Source of the DNA: Ulvibacterium sp.
Lineage (GTDB): Bacteria; Bacteroidota; Bacteroidia; Flavobacteriales; Flavobacteriaceae
NCBI RefSeq assembly: GCF_028285715.1
Contig: NZ_JANQOO010000020.1
Coordinates: 496,001-560,000 of the forward strand
Reading direction: 5' to 3'
Length of the DNA: 64,000 nt
The notes below the pieces were generated by a model that was not told where the DNA came from, searched no databases, and saw only the letters and a list, made by a program, of their open reading frames with translations. Within the stretch, counting starts at the first letter, position 1, and every line of letters starts with the position of its first letter. Below, one piece after another: positions 1 to 9,475 of this stretch. The translations under genes and the position numbers were made by a program.

Positions 1-1674
1 TTCCGTGATGGCCTCCTTTAATTCTTTTTCATTTCTGGACATACCACATTTGTTCCACATAATCTTGCCCAATTTTTTGTGATAATAGTCTACTGAGTTT
101 TCGCCTTTGGCCGACATCAATTTCGTAATTCGATCCTTAACGGCTTCTTCAGCGGCATCAAATTCTGGAGTATCCGTAGAAATGGGGCCTGTACGAATAT
201 CATCGGACAAATAATCGCCTATCGTATAGGGTAGGACGAAGTAACCGTCCGCCAAGCCCTGCATCAATGCGGAAGCTCCCAAGCGATTGGCGCCATGGTC
301 GCTAAAATTGGCCTCTCCAGCGGCATAGCAGCCGGGTATGGTGGTCTGCAGATTGTAATCCACCCAAAGTCCGCCCATGGTATAGTGGACCGCCGGATAA
401 ATCATCATCGGGGTCTCATATGGGTTCTCGTCAACTATTTTTTCGTACATCTGGAAAAGATTGCCATATTTAGCGGCTACAATTTCCTTACCCAATTTGC
501 GCATGGTTTCCTTATCTGGATCTTTAATACCGGAGGTATAGGCTTTTTCCTTACCGTAACGCATAATGGCAGCCTCAAAATCGAGATAAACGGCTTCCCC
601 TGTTTTATTTACGCCATGACCTGCATCACAACGTTCCTTTGCCGCCCTTGAGGCAACATCTCGGGGAACTAGGTTTCCGAATGCCGGATATCTTCTCTCC
701 AAATAGTAGTCCCTGTCCTCTTCTTTTAATTGGGTAGGTTTCAATTTGCCTTCCCGGATGGCCTGCGCGTCTTCCAAGCGTTTGGGTACCCAGATTCTTC
801 CATCGTTTCGCAGGGATTCCGACATCAAGGTCAATTTGGATTGGTGATCTCCGGAAACGGGAATACAGGTAGGATGTATTTGTGTAAAACATGGGTTGGC
901 AAAGAAGGCCCCTTTTTTATGGGCTCTCCAAGCGGCCATGACGTTGGCGCCCATACAATAGGTGGACAGGAAGAATAGATTACCATAACCTCCACTGGCC
1001 AATACTACGGCATGTGCGGCATGTCGTTCAATTTCCCCGGTAACCAGGTCCCTTGCAATTATTCCGCGTGCTTTTCCATCAACTAGGACCAAATCCAACA
1101 TTTCATGTCGGGTATACGATTTAATCTTTCCCCTTTGAATTTGACGGTTCATCGCGGCATAAGCACCCAGTAACAACTGTTGCCCGGTTTGGCCTTTGGC
1201 ATAGAATGTACGGGATACTAGTACACCTCCAAAAGAGCGGTTGTCCAATAAACCCCCATATTCCCTAGCGAACGGTACCCCTTGGGCAACACATTGATCG
1301 ATAATATTGGAAGACACCTCGGCCAACCGGTATACATTGGCCTCTCTGGAACGATAATCGCCCCCTTTGACGGTATCATAGAAAAGACGGTACACGCTGT
1401 CACCATCACCTTGATAGTTCTTGGCCGCATTTACTCCTCCTTGGGCCGCAATGGAATGGGCCCTTCTTGGGGAATCTTGGTAACAGAACGTTTTTACATT
1501 ATAGCCAAGCTCGGCAAGGGTAGCCGAAGCGGAACCTCCCGCTAGACCTGTTCCCACTACTATAACATCAATGTTTCGTTTATTCGCAGGATTTACAAGG
1601 TCGATTTCATTTTTATGTTTGGCCCACTTTTCGGCCAATGGCCCCGAAGGAATTTTGGAATCCAATACGCCCAT
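1..1674 (-). CDS. sdhA: Succinate dehydrogenase / fumarate reductase flavoprotein subunit (partial, runs off window)
   Basis: Catalytic FAD subunit that oxidises succinate to fumarate in the TCA cycle and feeds electrons through an iron-sulfur subunit to menaquinone. My reading of the reverse strand gives 558 codons from the ATG at 1674; the C-terminus lies before the window. Visible features are a GTGLAG dinucleotide-binding loop at residues 41-46, the [11 protein letters not shown] segment whose His73 should carry the covalent FAD, a CIPVSGDHQ segment and [11 protein letters not shown] near the substrate site. It starts two bases after the sdhC stop, so the two are one operon; sdhB is expected next, outside the window. 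The assignment is secure. SdhA rather than FrdA is favoured because the cytochrome subunit has the single-chain SdhC form and the genome makes O2-dependent heme enzymes. Confidence 0.97.
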   Translation of the reverse strand, partial: MGVLDSKIPSGPLAEKWAKHKNEIDLVNPANKRNIDVIVVGTGLAGGSASATLAELGYNVKTFCYQDSPRRAHSIAAQGGVNAAKNYQGDGDSVYRLFYDTVKGGDYRSREANVYRLAEVSSNIIDQCVAQGVPFAREYGGLLDNRSFGGVLVSRTFYAKGQTGQQLLLGAYAAMNRQIQRGKIKSYTRHEMLDLVLVDGKARGIIARDLVTGEIERHAAHAVVLASGGYGNLFFLSTYCMGANVMAAWRAHKKGAFFANPCFTQIHPTCIPVSGDHQSKLTLMSESLRNDGRIWVPKRLEDAQAIREGKLKPTQLKEEDRDYYLERRYPAFGNLVPRDVASRAAKERCDAGHGVNKTGEAVYLDFEAAIMRYGKEKAYTSGIKDPDKETMRKLGKEIVAAKYGNLFQMYEKIVDENPYETPMMIYPAVHYTMGGLWVDYNLQTTIPGCYAAGEANFSDHGANRLGASALMQGLADGYFVLPYTIGDYLSDDIRTGPISTDTPEFDAAEEAVKDRITKLMSAKGENSVDYYHKKLGKIMWNKCGMSRNEKELKEAITE

Positions 1675-1676
1675 AA

Positions 1677-2345
1677 TTAATGTGTTATTGGGTTAAGATG
1701 ATGGTAGATAGCAATGAATGCAAATGCTAAGGGAACGACCACCGCAAATAGTTTTGTAAATGATTTTATGGCAGGGGTGTATTTGTTATTAACACCCATA
1801 CTTTGTAGAGATGAGGCAAAGCCGTGCCATAAATGGAGGCTTAGCAACAGAAAGGATACCACGTAGATGATGGTGCGCCAAAAGGGAACGAATTTTTCAA
1901 CCGTTTCCGCATAATATCGGGTGGAATCTTCAGGTTTTGCCTCTACATATTTATAGGCCATTTCATGAATCCAAAAATCGTAAAAATGAAGACCAAGAAA
2001 AGCCAAAATCACCAATCCTGAATAAATCATGTTCCTTGAGACCCACGGGGCGTTGGCACCACCCTTATATTTTACGTAACCTATGCCACGGGCCGCCTTG
2101 TTCTGCAATTCCAGGACAAAACCCATAACAAAATGGACAATTACTCCTGCAATCAAAATAGGTTGCATAACAAATTGTACCAGAGGATTATATCCCATGA
2201 AATGGGAAGCTTCATTGAAAAACTCTGGAGAAATGACAGAGGCAAGGTTTATCGTTACATGTAGTACCAAAAAAATCACTAAAAATAGACCCGAAAGCGC
2301 CATCACAGCTTTTCGGGCAATTGAAGACTTTATCAATCCACTCAT
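1677..2345 (-). CDS. sdhC: Succinate dehydrogenase cytochrome b subunit
   Basis: Membrane anchor of complex II, 222 residues, binding heme b and menaquinone and docking SdhA/SdhB at the inner face of the cytoplasmic membrane. About five hydrophobic helices can be seen (around residues 15-35, 55-80, 105-125, 155-175 and 200-220). Histidines within or beside helices (for example in VILHV-type and SLHLWHGF segments) are candidate heme ligands, as in the single-subunit diheme family of Bacteroidota and epsilonproteobacteria. It is the first gene of the operon and is followed two bases later by sdhA. A strong promoter lies directly upstream and a Fur-type inverted repeat lies further upstream, so iron control is plausible. 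Confidence 0.95.
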   Translation of the reverse strand: MSGLIKSSIARKAVMALSGLFLVIFLVLHVTINLASVISPEFFNEASHFMGYNPLVQFVMQPILIAGVIVHFVMGFVLELQNKAARGIGYVKYKGGANAPWVSRNMIYSGLVILAFLGLHFYDFWIHEMAYKYVEAKPEDSTRYYAETVEKFVPFWRTIIYVVSFLLLSLHLWHGFASSLQSMGVNNKYTPAIKSFTKLFAVVVPLAFAFIAIYHHLNPITH

Positions 2346-2364
2346 TAGTAGCCGGTTTTATTCA

Positions 2365-2395
2365 CAAATTTACTGTACGGGGAAGTTTTTAACAA
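2365..2395 (-). promoter_or_regulatory. Promoter of the sdh operon
   Basis: On the reverse strand a TTG (2393-2395) is followed after 20 bases by TAAATTTG (2365-2372), an exact match to the Bacteroidota -33/-7 consensus TTG...TAnnTTTG. Transcription should begin near 2358, leaving a leader of about a dozen bases before the sdhC ATG at 2345. Confidence 0.7.
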
Positions 2396-2418
2396 GCTTT
2401 CAACAATCCAATATCGCT

Positions 2419-2439
2419 TATTTAGAAGTATTATAAGTA
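2419..2439 (-). promoter_or_regulatory. Candidate Fur-superfamily operator upstream of sdh
   Basis: TATTTAGAA, three bases, then TTATAAGTA. The second arm matches the perfect inverted copy (TTCTAAATA) at 7 of 9 positions. The same 9-3-9 layout is perfect at 49771-49791 before the PchR-like regulator, and the same first arm occurs at the suf promoter. It lies about 24 bases upstream of the sdh -33 element, a position more typical of activation or of a second, unseen promoter. Which protein binds is unknown. Confidence 0.4.
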
Positions 2440-2543
2440 AGCTTAAAACCGTTTGAGGAGTATGCCATCCATACATTAACTTTTGTCTAAAATCTTAAAC
2501 AAAATTTTATATGAAGAAGGTTTCTCTTTTGTAAAATAGCCTC

Positions 2544-2561
2544 AATTATACATGTATAATT
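2544..2561. promoter_or_regulatory. 18-base perfect palindrome, possible operator
   Basis: AATTATACATGTATAATT is its own reverse complement over 18 bases and runs directly into TTG, so its right half overlaps a degenerate -7 element (TATAATTTG, one base too long). It is about 220 bases upstream of rimK and 200 upstream of sdhC. I do not recognise the binding protein. AT-rich palindromes can occur by chance, but 18 perfect bases is long. Confidence 0.4.
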
Positions 2562-2781
2562 TGTTGCCTTTGAAAGGGGGCAGATTTCGCTCAATGCCCT
2601 TTTGGGTATAAATTAGGGTCTAATAACTTCTAAAAAACAAACAGGCAAGATCAGGTCAAATGTAGCGGTAGTTTTGTTACAAATACACTATAAGAAACAA
2701 CATTAGTTCTTAGGGGTTGGTGGAAGTCCTTTTTTTACCCGATATTACAATCTGGAACATGGTACCCGTACGACTTTTAAA

Positions 2782-3672
2782 ATGGATATTGGACTTCTTT
2801 CTGTCAGTATGAACGTCTATTCGACGAAACGAATAGCCGAAGAGGCGGAAAAGCTGGGTCATTATATTGAACTTATCGATCACACTAAATGTTCCGTAAA
2901 ATTAGGTTTGGGTAAACCCCAGATTTATTTGCGAGACGAGAACATTACCCAGGAATTTCATGCCATTATACCCCGGATTGGTGCTAAAGTGACACGGCAT
3001 GGAGCGGCGATAGTAAAACAATTTGAAATGAACGGCGTGTTCAGTACAGCGCGCTCGCTGGGCATAACAAGGGCCAGAAATAAAGTGCGGACCTTACAGA
3101 TTATGGCCAGAAAAGGGATTCCCATACCAGAGACCCTATTTTCCATAAACCCGGACAACATAGAGGAACAAATAAAAATTTTAGGGGGTACCCCCGTCAT
3201 CATAAAACTACAGGAAGGCACTCAGGGTTTGGGAGTGATTTTAGCAGAGACCCAAAAATCGGCTAAATCCATTATCGATACTTTTTACAAGATGGATACC
3301 AGTATCCTTATCCAAAAATATATAGAGGAATCCAATGGTGAGGACATACGGATTATCGTTATCGGCAACAAAATAGTGGCCGCTATGAAACGAACCAGTG
3401 AAGTAGGTGAATTCCGATCTAATGTACATCGCGGTGGCACCACCGAATCGATCAGACCTACAGCAAAAGAACAGGTTATCGCACTGAATGCCGCGAAACA
3501 TTTGGGACTTGGGGTTGCCGGAGTAGATTTGATTCGCTCCAAAAAAGGGCCTTTGTTGATTGAGGTCAATGCCTCTCCGGGATTACGTGGTATAGAGGCC
3601 GCTACAGGGATAAATGTTGCCAAGGAAATCATTTTATTTGTTGAGAGAAATGGACGTAGAAGAAGGAAATAG
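2782..3672 (+). CDS. rimK: RimK-type ATP-grasp glutamate ligase
   Basis: ATP-grasp enzyme of 296 residues, close to the 300 of E. coli RimK, which adds glutamates to the C-terminus of ribosomal protein S6. The N-terminal pre-ATP-grasp domain spans about residues 1-95. The central fold includes the VIIKLQEGTQGLGV lid segment, and the C-terminal metal and ATP site is seen in LLIEVNASPGLRGIE, with the conserved Asn of NASPG. The next gene, an aspartoacylase-like hydrolase, overlaps its end by 23 bases, implying translational coupling and a shared pathway. Family members also make poly-glutamate or ligate amino acids to other acceptors, so S6 as substrate is likely but not proven. No rimB-type protease gene is visible nearby. 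Confidence 0.85.
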   Translation: MDIGLLSVSMNVYSTKRIAEEAEKLGHYIELIDHTKCSVKLGLGKPQIYLRDENITQEFHAIIPRIGAKVTRHGAAIVKQFEMNGVFSTARSLGITRARNKVRTLQIMARKGIPIPETLFSINPDNIEEQIKILGGTPVIIKLQEGTQGLGVILAETQKSAKSIIDTFYKMDTSILIQKYIEESNGEDIRIIVIGNKIVAAMKRTSEVGEFRSNVHRGGTTESIRPTAKEQVIALNAAKHLGLGVAGVDLIRSKKGPLLIEVNASPGLRGIEAATGINVAKEIILFVERNGRRRRK

Positions 3673-4624
3673 AGAAATCATCATCGGTGGAGAGACCGTT
3701 GTTCCCGGGGAAAACAAGCTTTTAAAAATTAATATTGACCGCTTGCCTACGGGAACATTGATTGACATTCCCATTTACGTATTCAATGCCAAAAAACCAG
3801 GACCTGTTTTGTTGGTACAGGCTGGGTTGCACGGGGACGAGATCAATGGCATTGAAATTGTTCGCCGTATGCTAAAACAAAAGGAATTTAAAGTTAAAAA
3901 GGGAGCCGTCATCGCGGTACCTATTCTCAACATTTTTGGATTCATTCACTTTTCCAGGGATGTCCCAGACGGAAAGGATGTTAACCGAAGCTTTCCAGGA
4001 ACAAAAACGGGATCAATGGCCAGTAGAATAGCCTATCATTATGTCACTGAGATTATGCACCAGATGGATTTTGCCATTGACCTCCATACGGGGGGTGCCC
4101 AACGGCACAATTTCCCACAGATTCGTTTTACCGAAGAGGATGAAAGGAGCAAGAATTTAGCTGAAATTTTTGACGCACCGATTTCCTTCGCATCGCGATT
4201 GATAAAAGGGTCGTTTCGAAATACCGCTTATCGCATGGGGAAACCTACCATTGTTTTTGAGTCCGGGGAAAGTATGCGTTTTGATGATCATGCTATTTTG
4301 GAAGGCAGGCAAGGCATTTTAAATGTATTGAAACACTTTGGGATGATATCCAAAAACGAGCCACTATTTGTGGAACGTGAAGAGTCCATTCTTCTTAAAG
4401 ATCGTAAGTGGCTACGTGCACCCACAGCTGGAATGTTCATTCCGGAGATTATCAATGGCAGTGAATTGAAGAAGGGACAATTAATGGGAATCGTAACGGA
4501 TACTTATGCCCAACATACGAAAAGGATTAAAGCTCCATTTGATGGTTTTGTAATTAGTGTAAATCATCAGGCAGTGGTTAATCAAGGAGATGCCTTATTT
4601 CATTTGGGGAGGGCTGTTTTATAA
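3650..4624 (+). CDS. Succinylglutamate desuccinylase / aspartoacylase family zinc hydrolase
   Basis: Zinc amidohydrolase of the M14-like AstE/AspA family, 324 residues from the ATG at 3650. I chose this start because the upstream in-frame codons lie inside rimK and add no conserved sequence. The zinc site is seen as H61xxE64 in GLHGDEING and His146 in DLHTGG. The substrate Asn-Arg pair is at 112-113 in DVNRSFPG, and the catalytic Glu is likely E204 in VFESGE. A C-terminal barrel-like beta domain (about 240-324) is usual for the family. The 23-base overlap with rimK suggests it removes or recycles what RimK adds, or acts on a RimK product. This is inference; the substrate is unknown. Confidence 0.85.
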   Translation: MDVEEGNREIIIGGETVVPGENKLLKINIDRLPTGTLIDIPIYVFNAKKPGPVLLVQAGLHGDEINGIEIVRRMLKQKEFKVKKGAVIAVPILNIFGFIHFSRDVPDGKDVNRSFPGTKTGSMASRIAYHYVTEIMHQMDFAIDLHTGGAQRHNFPQIRFTEEDERSKNLAEIFDAPISFASRLIKGSFRNTAYRMGKPTIVFESGESMRFDDHAILEGRQGILNVLKHFGMISKNEPLFVEREESILLKDRKWLRAPTAGMFIPEIINGSELKKGQLMGIVTDTYAQHTKRIKAPFDGFVISVNHQAVVNQGDALFHLGRAVL

Positions 4625-4701
4625 ATACTCGCCAGGCATTTTAATGATTCGGTAGTCTATGCTTTTGACAAGCCAAAAAGGTCAACCGATAATCGTAAAT
4701 T

Positions 4702-6351
4702 TCAAATGGGAAGAACCCTAATCGCGTATTTGGCGCCTTTCCCTAGGGTAAACTCGATCCCTTCCAGAAGTTGGGTTCCTTTATATTTTGTAGACATACC
4801 ATTGGTCATATCTCTTATCTCGTAGACTTTTTTTGGGTCAATTGTGAACCATTCAGGAAACTGATTGATTCGTGGCCAATCAGCAGGCATTTGCATAATA
4901 GTCCGATGTCTTGGGGCATCAAATCTTAATATCCCTGTCCAATCCTTATCTGCCTTAAGGCTAAGGATTATCCCGTTATCAATAGTAACGGCCCCTAATT
5001 CAATATCTGATCGCCAGGGTTGAACGGAGAGGCCCTGGGTCTTCCATAGACAATACATAATCGTGGTTCGCGCAAAATTGCCATCCCCATGCCAACCTTC
5101 TATAATCCCGGAGCCCTTCCATTTTTGGGCATTTTTTCGATGGCTGGAATCCTGTAGGGACCACATAACCTGGATTTCACTCTCAATCCAATCCCTAGTG
5201 GATGAAAGAGGTTCTCGGGCATATAAATTTAGGGCACCCTCAATGGCATCTGCATATCCATCGGCAGATCCATTTTCCCAGTCATAATTCCGGTACTTTT
5301 GATTGAGTATTTCGAGTGCCTTTACCGTGGCCTTCCTGTAAGCCTCAACGGAATCTATTTGAAAAACTGTATAGAAACCATTTAGGGTATACCCAAAATT
5401 GTCTGCCGTTCCTTCCCATTGTACAACTCCGTTTACAGGGTCAACGGCATTGTAAAAAAGGCCGTCTTCATTTCGACCCACAGCTAAGATTCGGTTAAGC
5501 ATCTCATGGATGTGAGGTTGATAGGCCTCTTTTTTTGCAGGGTCGGCCAGGCTTAATGTAGCATAAAGCTCACATAATCCAGATACTATTTCACAACCAT
5601 GATCTCGGAGCCTGAGAATCTCAAAATTTCGCGTGGGATGTTGGTCCCCCAATAGGTAGTAATTTCCCAACCGTATGGCCCACTCCAAATATTTCCCTTC
5701 TCCGGTCATCCAATATACCCGGGAAAGCACTTGTAACATTTCACCGTTCAACTCTACATTGGTGGATGGGATATTTCCATAGGCGGTCTCAAAGGGGGCG
5801 TATTTCCAGATATCGTCCAAAATAGTAACCATTCTTTCAGACCACGGACTGGGGCCTAGCCATTCGGTAAGGGGCAAAAGACCATCCTTAATATATTCCG
5901 AAGCGCCAAACAACAATTTGAACAAATCGTATTCCTCGGAGTCAAAGCCTTTTTTGCGGAACGAATAGGTATCGGGGAGATTTCCAAGACGAGAGGTAAG
6001 TTGGGTCTCCATGCGCAACATATCAAGCATACGTCCTTTGAAAAGATTTTGATCTGTTAAGGCTGCGGTCAACACCATAAATGGATAATTATCCGCAGCA
6101 GCGTCCTGGGCATTCCATATGTCTAAGCTTTCATCAAGATTTCTGGGAATGAGGCCGGTGGTCGAATCTGCCTTGGCCAGCCAATCCATAACAAACCACT
6201 GGCAGCGCTGAAGTCCTTCGTTAGCCAATAAACCATTGATTTCTGCCTGCTCAAGGGCAAGACTATCCACTTTGGACAAGTCTCCCCGATTTTTGGTAGG
6301 TTGTGAACAGGATACCGCCAGGATAAGGTAGATTACAAAATAGTTTCTCAT
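4702..6351 (-). CDS. Lipoprotein, probable alpha/alpha-toroid (six-hairpin glycosidase-like) protein
   Basis: A 549-residue exported protein with a short signal ending in AVSC, so probably a lipoprotein attached at Cys15. The body is rich in amphipathic helices with Trp, Gly and acidic residues (for example WNAQDAAADNYPF, IWKYAPFETAYGN, GIIEGWHGDGNFARTTIMY), the texture of six-hairpin glycosidase and lyase folds. The last 100 residues look like a beta-sandwich. I do not recognise a specific CAZy family and no catalytic pair can be named. It starts 21 bases after the sulfatase stop, so the two are almost surely co-transcribed, which suggests processing of a sulfated glycan at the cell surface. 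Function beyond that is open. Confidence 0.6.
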   Translation of the reverse strand: MRNYFVIYLILAVSCSQPTKNRGDLSKVDSLALEQAEINGLLANEGLQRCQWFVMDWLAKADSTTGLIPRNLDESLDIWNAQDAAADNYPFMVLTAALTDQNLFKGRMLDMLRMETQLTSRLGNLPDTYSFRKKGFDSEEYDLFKLLFGASEYIKDGLLPLTEWLGPSPWSERMVTILDDIWKYAPFETAYGNIPSTNVELNGEMLQVLSRVYWMTGEGKYLEWAIRLGNYYLLGDQHPTRNFEILRLRDHGCEIVSGLCELYATLSLADPAKKEAYQPHIHEMLNRILAVGRNEDGLFYNAVDPVNGVVQWEGTADNFGYTLNGFYTVFQIDSVEAYRKATVKALEILNQKYRNYDWENGSADGYADAIEGALNLYAREPLSSTRDWIESEIQVMWSLQDSSHRKNAQKWKGSGIIEGWHGDGNFARTTIMYCLWKTQGLSVQPWRSDIELGAVTIDNGIILSLKADKDWTGILRFDAPRHRTIMQMPADWPRINQFPEWFTIDPKKVYEIRDMTNGMSTKYKGTQLLEGIEFTLGKGAKYAIRVLPI

Positions 6352-6372
6352 GGTTGTTCCTTTGGGAAAATA

Positions 6373-8259
6373 CTACTCAATGGTCTCTCCGCAATTGATC
6401 AATGTTTGATTCAATGCCATTCCAATGAACATGGGATAGGACCAGTTTTTATAACGCCCCCATACATCACCGGCTATTTTCGGAAATACCTTTTCTTTGA
6501 TTATCGGCAACAATGGGGTGGCTTTTTCGCCTAGGTTCCTGACATTTACAGCAGTATGGAGCAGCACAACTTCATTTTCGGGATTTTGTAGTAAATCCCC
6601 AAGAACTTGCAAAGCCTCTTTGGGTCGATTTAGTTTGTTGATTAGAATCTCCGCAGCCAAACCCCTATTGGGAGGCGAAGCATCATTTAATGCTATTAGC
6701 AAATTCTCCCTTTGTGAGCTTATATTCCCCTCAAAGGCATCGATAGCGTTAAGTGCCCAAAACCGAACCGATGGGTCCCGATCATGAATATATTTGTCTA
6801 ATGTGTTCAGATCCTGTATTTTGCCCACCAATTCCGCAACCTCCAATACATATCCCGGCCTGTATTGGCTGGTATCTCTTGCCATTTGATAAACAGAACT
6901 GTTTTCTCCCGATATCATCATTTGGCCTTCGGCCATAAATCCTGTATCGCTTGTTTTTATGATATGGTCTTTTACTTTTTTATAAAGGATATTTTTAACT
7001 TCCTCGTATTGAGTTTCGCCAATCAGGTTGTGCAATTCATTGGGATCTTGTTGCAGGTCATACAATTCTTCAGGAGCTTTGGGAAAGAACATTTTTAGGG
7101 ATTCCTCTGAAAGTTCTCCCAAATTCTTCATTCGGAAGAGTTCGTCATACGACCTTTTTCCTTCATTAAATATCCTGGCATTTTGAATATAGGGTTTGTG
7201 GGGAAGATAATTTCGGATATATAGATGCCTGCCGTCAAATACGGACCTACTGACATCAAAGACATCATCAGCCCTGTCCCTATAACCAAAGATCTCTGTT
7301 TTTGCTTGGGCATTTGGAGCCAGGAAATTCCTTCCCTCCATAATCTCTGGAACGTCTGCTCCTGCAAGACCTAAGACAGTTGGGGCAAAATCCACAAAAC
7401 CGACCATGGTATCGACATTTCCTGGATTAAGATTGGAGACCAAATGCTTGTACTTCCCCGGTGCGTGCAACACAAAGGGTACCCGTAAGCCGGTATCATA
7501 TAACCATCTTTTATAGCGGGGCAATCCAAAACCATGGTCAGAGAATATGAAAACGATGGTGTTTTCGAACAGGCCATCTTCTTTAAGTTGTGTTATCAGT
7601 TTGCCTACTTCTTGATCAAAGACACTAATGAGGTCATATTGGTGTGCAAGAATTTTTCGGAATTCCTCGGTATCCGGAAAATAGGGGGGTACTATCATAT
7701 CCCCTGGGACATGCTTTTTAACCAAGGATTTTGTATCCTCCGGATTGTATCTGTTGGCATGCCCTTCATGGGTAATCCCAAAATTGAAAACGCTGAAAAA
7801 AGGCTGCCCAGGTTTTCTATTTCTCCAGTTTGCTTCGCTCCCCAATTCGTCCCATTTGCCGTCCGGGCTAAAATTATAATCGGTCTTGGCATTATTGGAA
7901 GTGAAATATCCTTTTTCCGATAGGAGTTGGGGAAGGATTTTTAAGTCTTTTGGCATGGGAATGGCAGACCTTAGGTTTTGTGTGCCTGTACTGGTAGCAT
8001 ACATTCCAGTAATCAAAGTAGCCCTGGCCGGGGCACAAATAGGAGCATTGGAAAAAGCCTGGGTAAAAATATAACCTTGGCCGGCCAGTTTGTCTATGTT
8101 TGGTGTGGTTGCCCTGCTATCTCCATAACAACCCCAAGCCGGGCTAATATCCTCTGCGGATATCCATAAGATATTAGGGGATTCTACCGGCTCTTTTTTT
8201 TCTTTTTTGCAGGAAATTGTAGCCGTAATACACACGACAATGAATAGAAGGATTCTCAT
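6373..8259 (-). CDS. Formylglycine-dependent type I sulfatase, lipoprotein, with C-terminal HEAT-like region
   Basis: Hydrolyses sulfate esters or sulfamates, probably on glycans at the cell surface or in the periplasm. It is 628 residues from the ATG at 8259. That start gives a clean lipoprotein signal (SCKK at Cys17), whereas the longer frame adds 18 unrelated residues. The sulfatase signature is C75-A-P-A-R79, so Cys75 would be oxidised to formylglycine. Metal-site segments include NILWISAEDIS near residue 30 and FSDHGFG further on. The AED in place of the usual VDD resembles heparan N-sulfatase (SGSH-like) members. The last 130 residues or so contain HEAT-like helices. It is first in a two-gene unit with the lipoprotein that follows. 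The substrate cannot be told from sequence. Confidence 0.88.
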   Translation of the reverse strand: MRILLFIVVCITATISCKKEKKEPVESPNILWISAEDISPAWGCYGDSRATTPNIDKLAGQGYIFTQAFSNAPICAPARATLITGMYATSTGTQNLRSAIPMPKDLKILPQLLSEKGYFTSNNAKTDYNFSPDGKWDELGSEANWRNRKPGQPFFSVFNFGITHEGHANRYNPEDTKSLVKKHVPGDMIVPPYFPDTEEFRKILAHQYDLISVFDQEVGKLITQLKEDGLFENTIVFIFSDHGFGLPRYKRWLYDTGLRVPFVLHAPGKYKHLVSNLNPGNVDTMVGFVDFAPTVLGLAGADVPEIMEGRNFLAPNAQAKTEIFGYRDRADDVFDVSRSVFDGRHLYIRNYLPHKPYIQNARIFNEGKRSYDELFRMKNLGELSEESLKMFFPKAPEELYDLQQDPNELHNLIGETQYEEVKNILYKKVKDHIIKTSDTGFMAEGQMMISGENSSVYQMARDTSQYRPGYVLEVAELVGKIQDLNTLDKYIHDRDPSVRFWALNAIDAFEGNISSQRENLLIALNDASPPNRGLAAEILINKLNRPKEALQVLGDLLQNPENEVVLLHTAVNVRNLGEKATPLLPIIKEKVFPKIAGDVWGRYKNWSYPMFIGMALNQTLINCGETIE

Positions 8260-8457
8260 AGAAACGGGCATTTGGGACAAGATACGAATAACCCAAAAAT
8301 GAGCCGCTCCCAATTTTAGGTCATGGGCAGAACTTAATTTTTGAACACAACAAAACCTTTGTGCTTGGAAAAAAGCGTTTCACTTTAAAGATAAGCGTAC
8401 CAGCTACTAATTTTTAGGGAAATCCAAGAAAAGCCCTGGTATCCATCAGATTGAATG

Positions 8458-8898
8458 TTATTGCGGCACAATACCGATTTTTTTGTTTCGGCTATTGATT
8501 TTGTTTACACTCCATTCCACGGCACTTTCCAAGTCGGTAAACTGATTAATGGAATTTTGAAAGAACATGCGCTCCAGGACTAGGCTTGCAAAGCTGCCCT
8601 GTGTACTGCCTACAACGGAATAAAAATCGAGCTGGTGCCTGTTGCTATAAAATTTTACCCAATCTGCCGGCACTACCGTATAACTGTTAATCCGGTTGGA
8701 TATGTATGCGATAGGTTGGTCTTCGCCAAAGATTTCATGGGCGGCCTTAATGGCTTTTTGGGCCATTTTCCAATTGAAGAGGGCACCTTCTTTCATCTCA
8801 GAAATCACCAAGCCCTCAAAATAATAGAACACTCCGAATTCGAATTCCCGTATTTCGCGAATGTTTTTAAAGAAATCAAGATCTCTTACCCGTTTCAT
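8458..8898 (-). CDS. Hypothetical protein, possible SpoIIAA/STAS-like fold
   Basis: A 146-residue soluble protein with no signal peptide, starting MKRVRDLDFF. I do not recognise a named family. The pattern is alternating strands and helices: a hydrophobic strand near residue 28 (VISEM), a long helix (WKMAQKAIKAAHEIFG), IAYISNRIN, a central strand (LDFYSVVG), and a helix with VLERMFF followed by AVEWSVNKI. It recalls flavobacterial STAS-like proteins of unknown function. It stands alone, with 181 bases upstream and 198 downstream free of genes. The coding assignment is firm; the fold call is weak. Confidence 0.7.
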   Translation of the reverse strand: MKRVRDLDFFKNIREIREFEFGVFYYFEGLVISEMKEGALFNWKMAQKAIKAAHEIFGEDQPIAYISNRINSYTVVPADWVKFYSNRHQLDFYSVVGSTQGSFASLVLERMFFQNSINQFTDLESAVEWSVNKINSRNKKIGIVPQ

Positions 8899-9079
8899 AG
8901 CAATGTTAGTTTGTGAGGTGTAAATGCTAAATATATTATTTTTTTTGGGTTTTTACTGCAAGTAAAAGAAGACTGCCGTACATGAAGTTTCTTACGAAAT
9001 GTGATCAACAATTTTTTCATATACTCTTTTAGAGGGGCAGTAAAAGAATCGATTCAATACCGGTACTGTACAATGCGGA

Positions 9080-9469
9080 TTATTTTTCCATATTGTTCAA
9101 TTGAATACTCAAGGCCTTGGTTGATAATTGTACCTCTATCAAGGAAAGTAAAAGGGAAACCATTAAGAACACCAAACTGATACCAAAAATAATATTGGCC
9201 AAAATCTCTTTCTCCACATAAATCAAGAACATAGTTATAGCTGACAGCAAAAAGCTCACAATAGCACTGGCCTGCATGTTTTTTATTATTCCCAAACGCT
9301 TGCGCAATTGTTGAATCTGCCGTTTCAAAGGAGACGAGGAGGATTCCTCAAACTGTTTGTGCAATTGACGAATCAAGGCCGCAATAGCCAAATACCGGGC
9401 ATTATAGGCCAACATAGTCAATGAAATGGCAGGGAAAAGCAGGGCTGGAATGCTCAGGGTCAATTGCAT
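9080..9469 (-). CDS. DUF2721 family membrane protein
   Basis: A 129-residue integral membrane protein. An N-terminal hydrophobic helix (IPALLFPAISLTMLAY) is followed by NARYLAIAALIRQLH, a charged helical segment rich in Lys, Arg and Gln (about residues 35-62), and two closely spaced transmembrane helices in the last 60 residues. This is the layout of DUF2721. No function is established for the family. It begins 6 bases after the ThuA-like gene and is probably translated from the same mRNA, though a role shared with it is not obvious. Confidence 0.8.
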   Translation of the reverse strand: MQLTLSIPALLFPAISLTMLAYNARYLAIAALIRQLHKQFEESSSSPLKRQIQQLRKRLGIIKNMQASAIVSFLLSAITMFLIYVEKEILANIIFGISLVFLMVSLLLSLIEVQLSTKALSIQLNNMEK

Positions 9470-9475
9470 GACATC

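Larger units (their letters stand above)
2346..2781. other. 436-base divergent intergenic region, sdhC / rimK
   Basis: No credible gene is present. It holds the sdh promoter and the operator-like repeat described separately, an 18-base perfect palindrome at 2544-2561, and an exact -7 motif TAGTTTTG at 2669-2676 on the forward strand that could serve rimK with a leader of about 100 bases but lacks a clear -33 TTG. The length is generous for two simple promoters. Confidence 0.6.

Noticed and set aside
295-1545. Forward-strand open frames opposite the first 1.6 kb
   Set aside because: They are the antisense of sdhA, which has full family motifs on the reverse strand.
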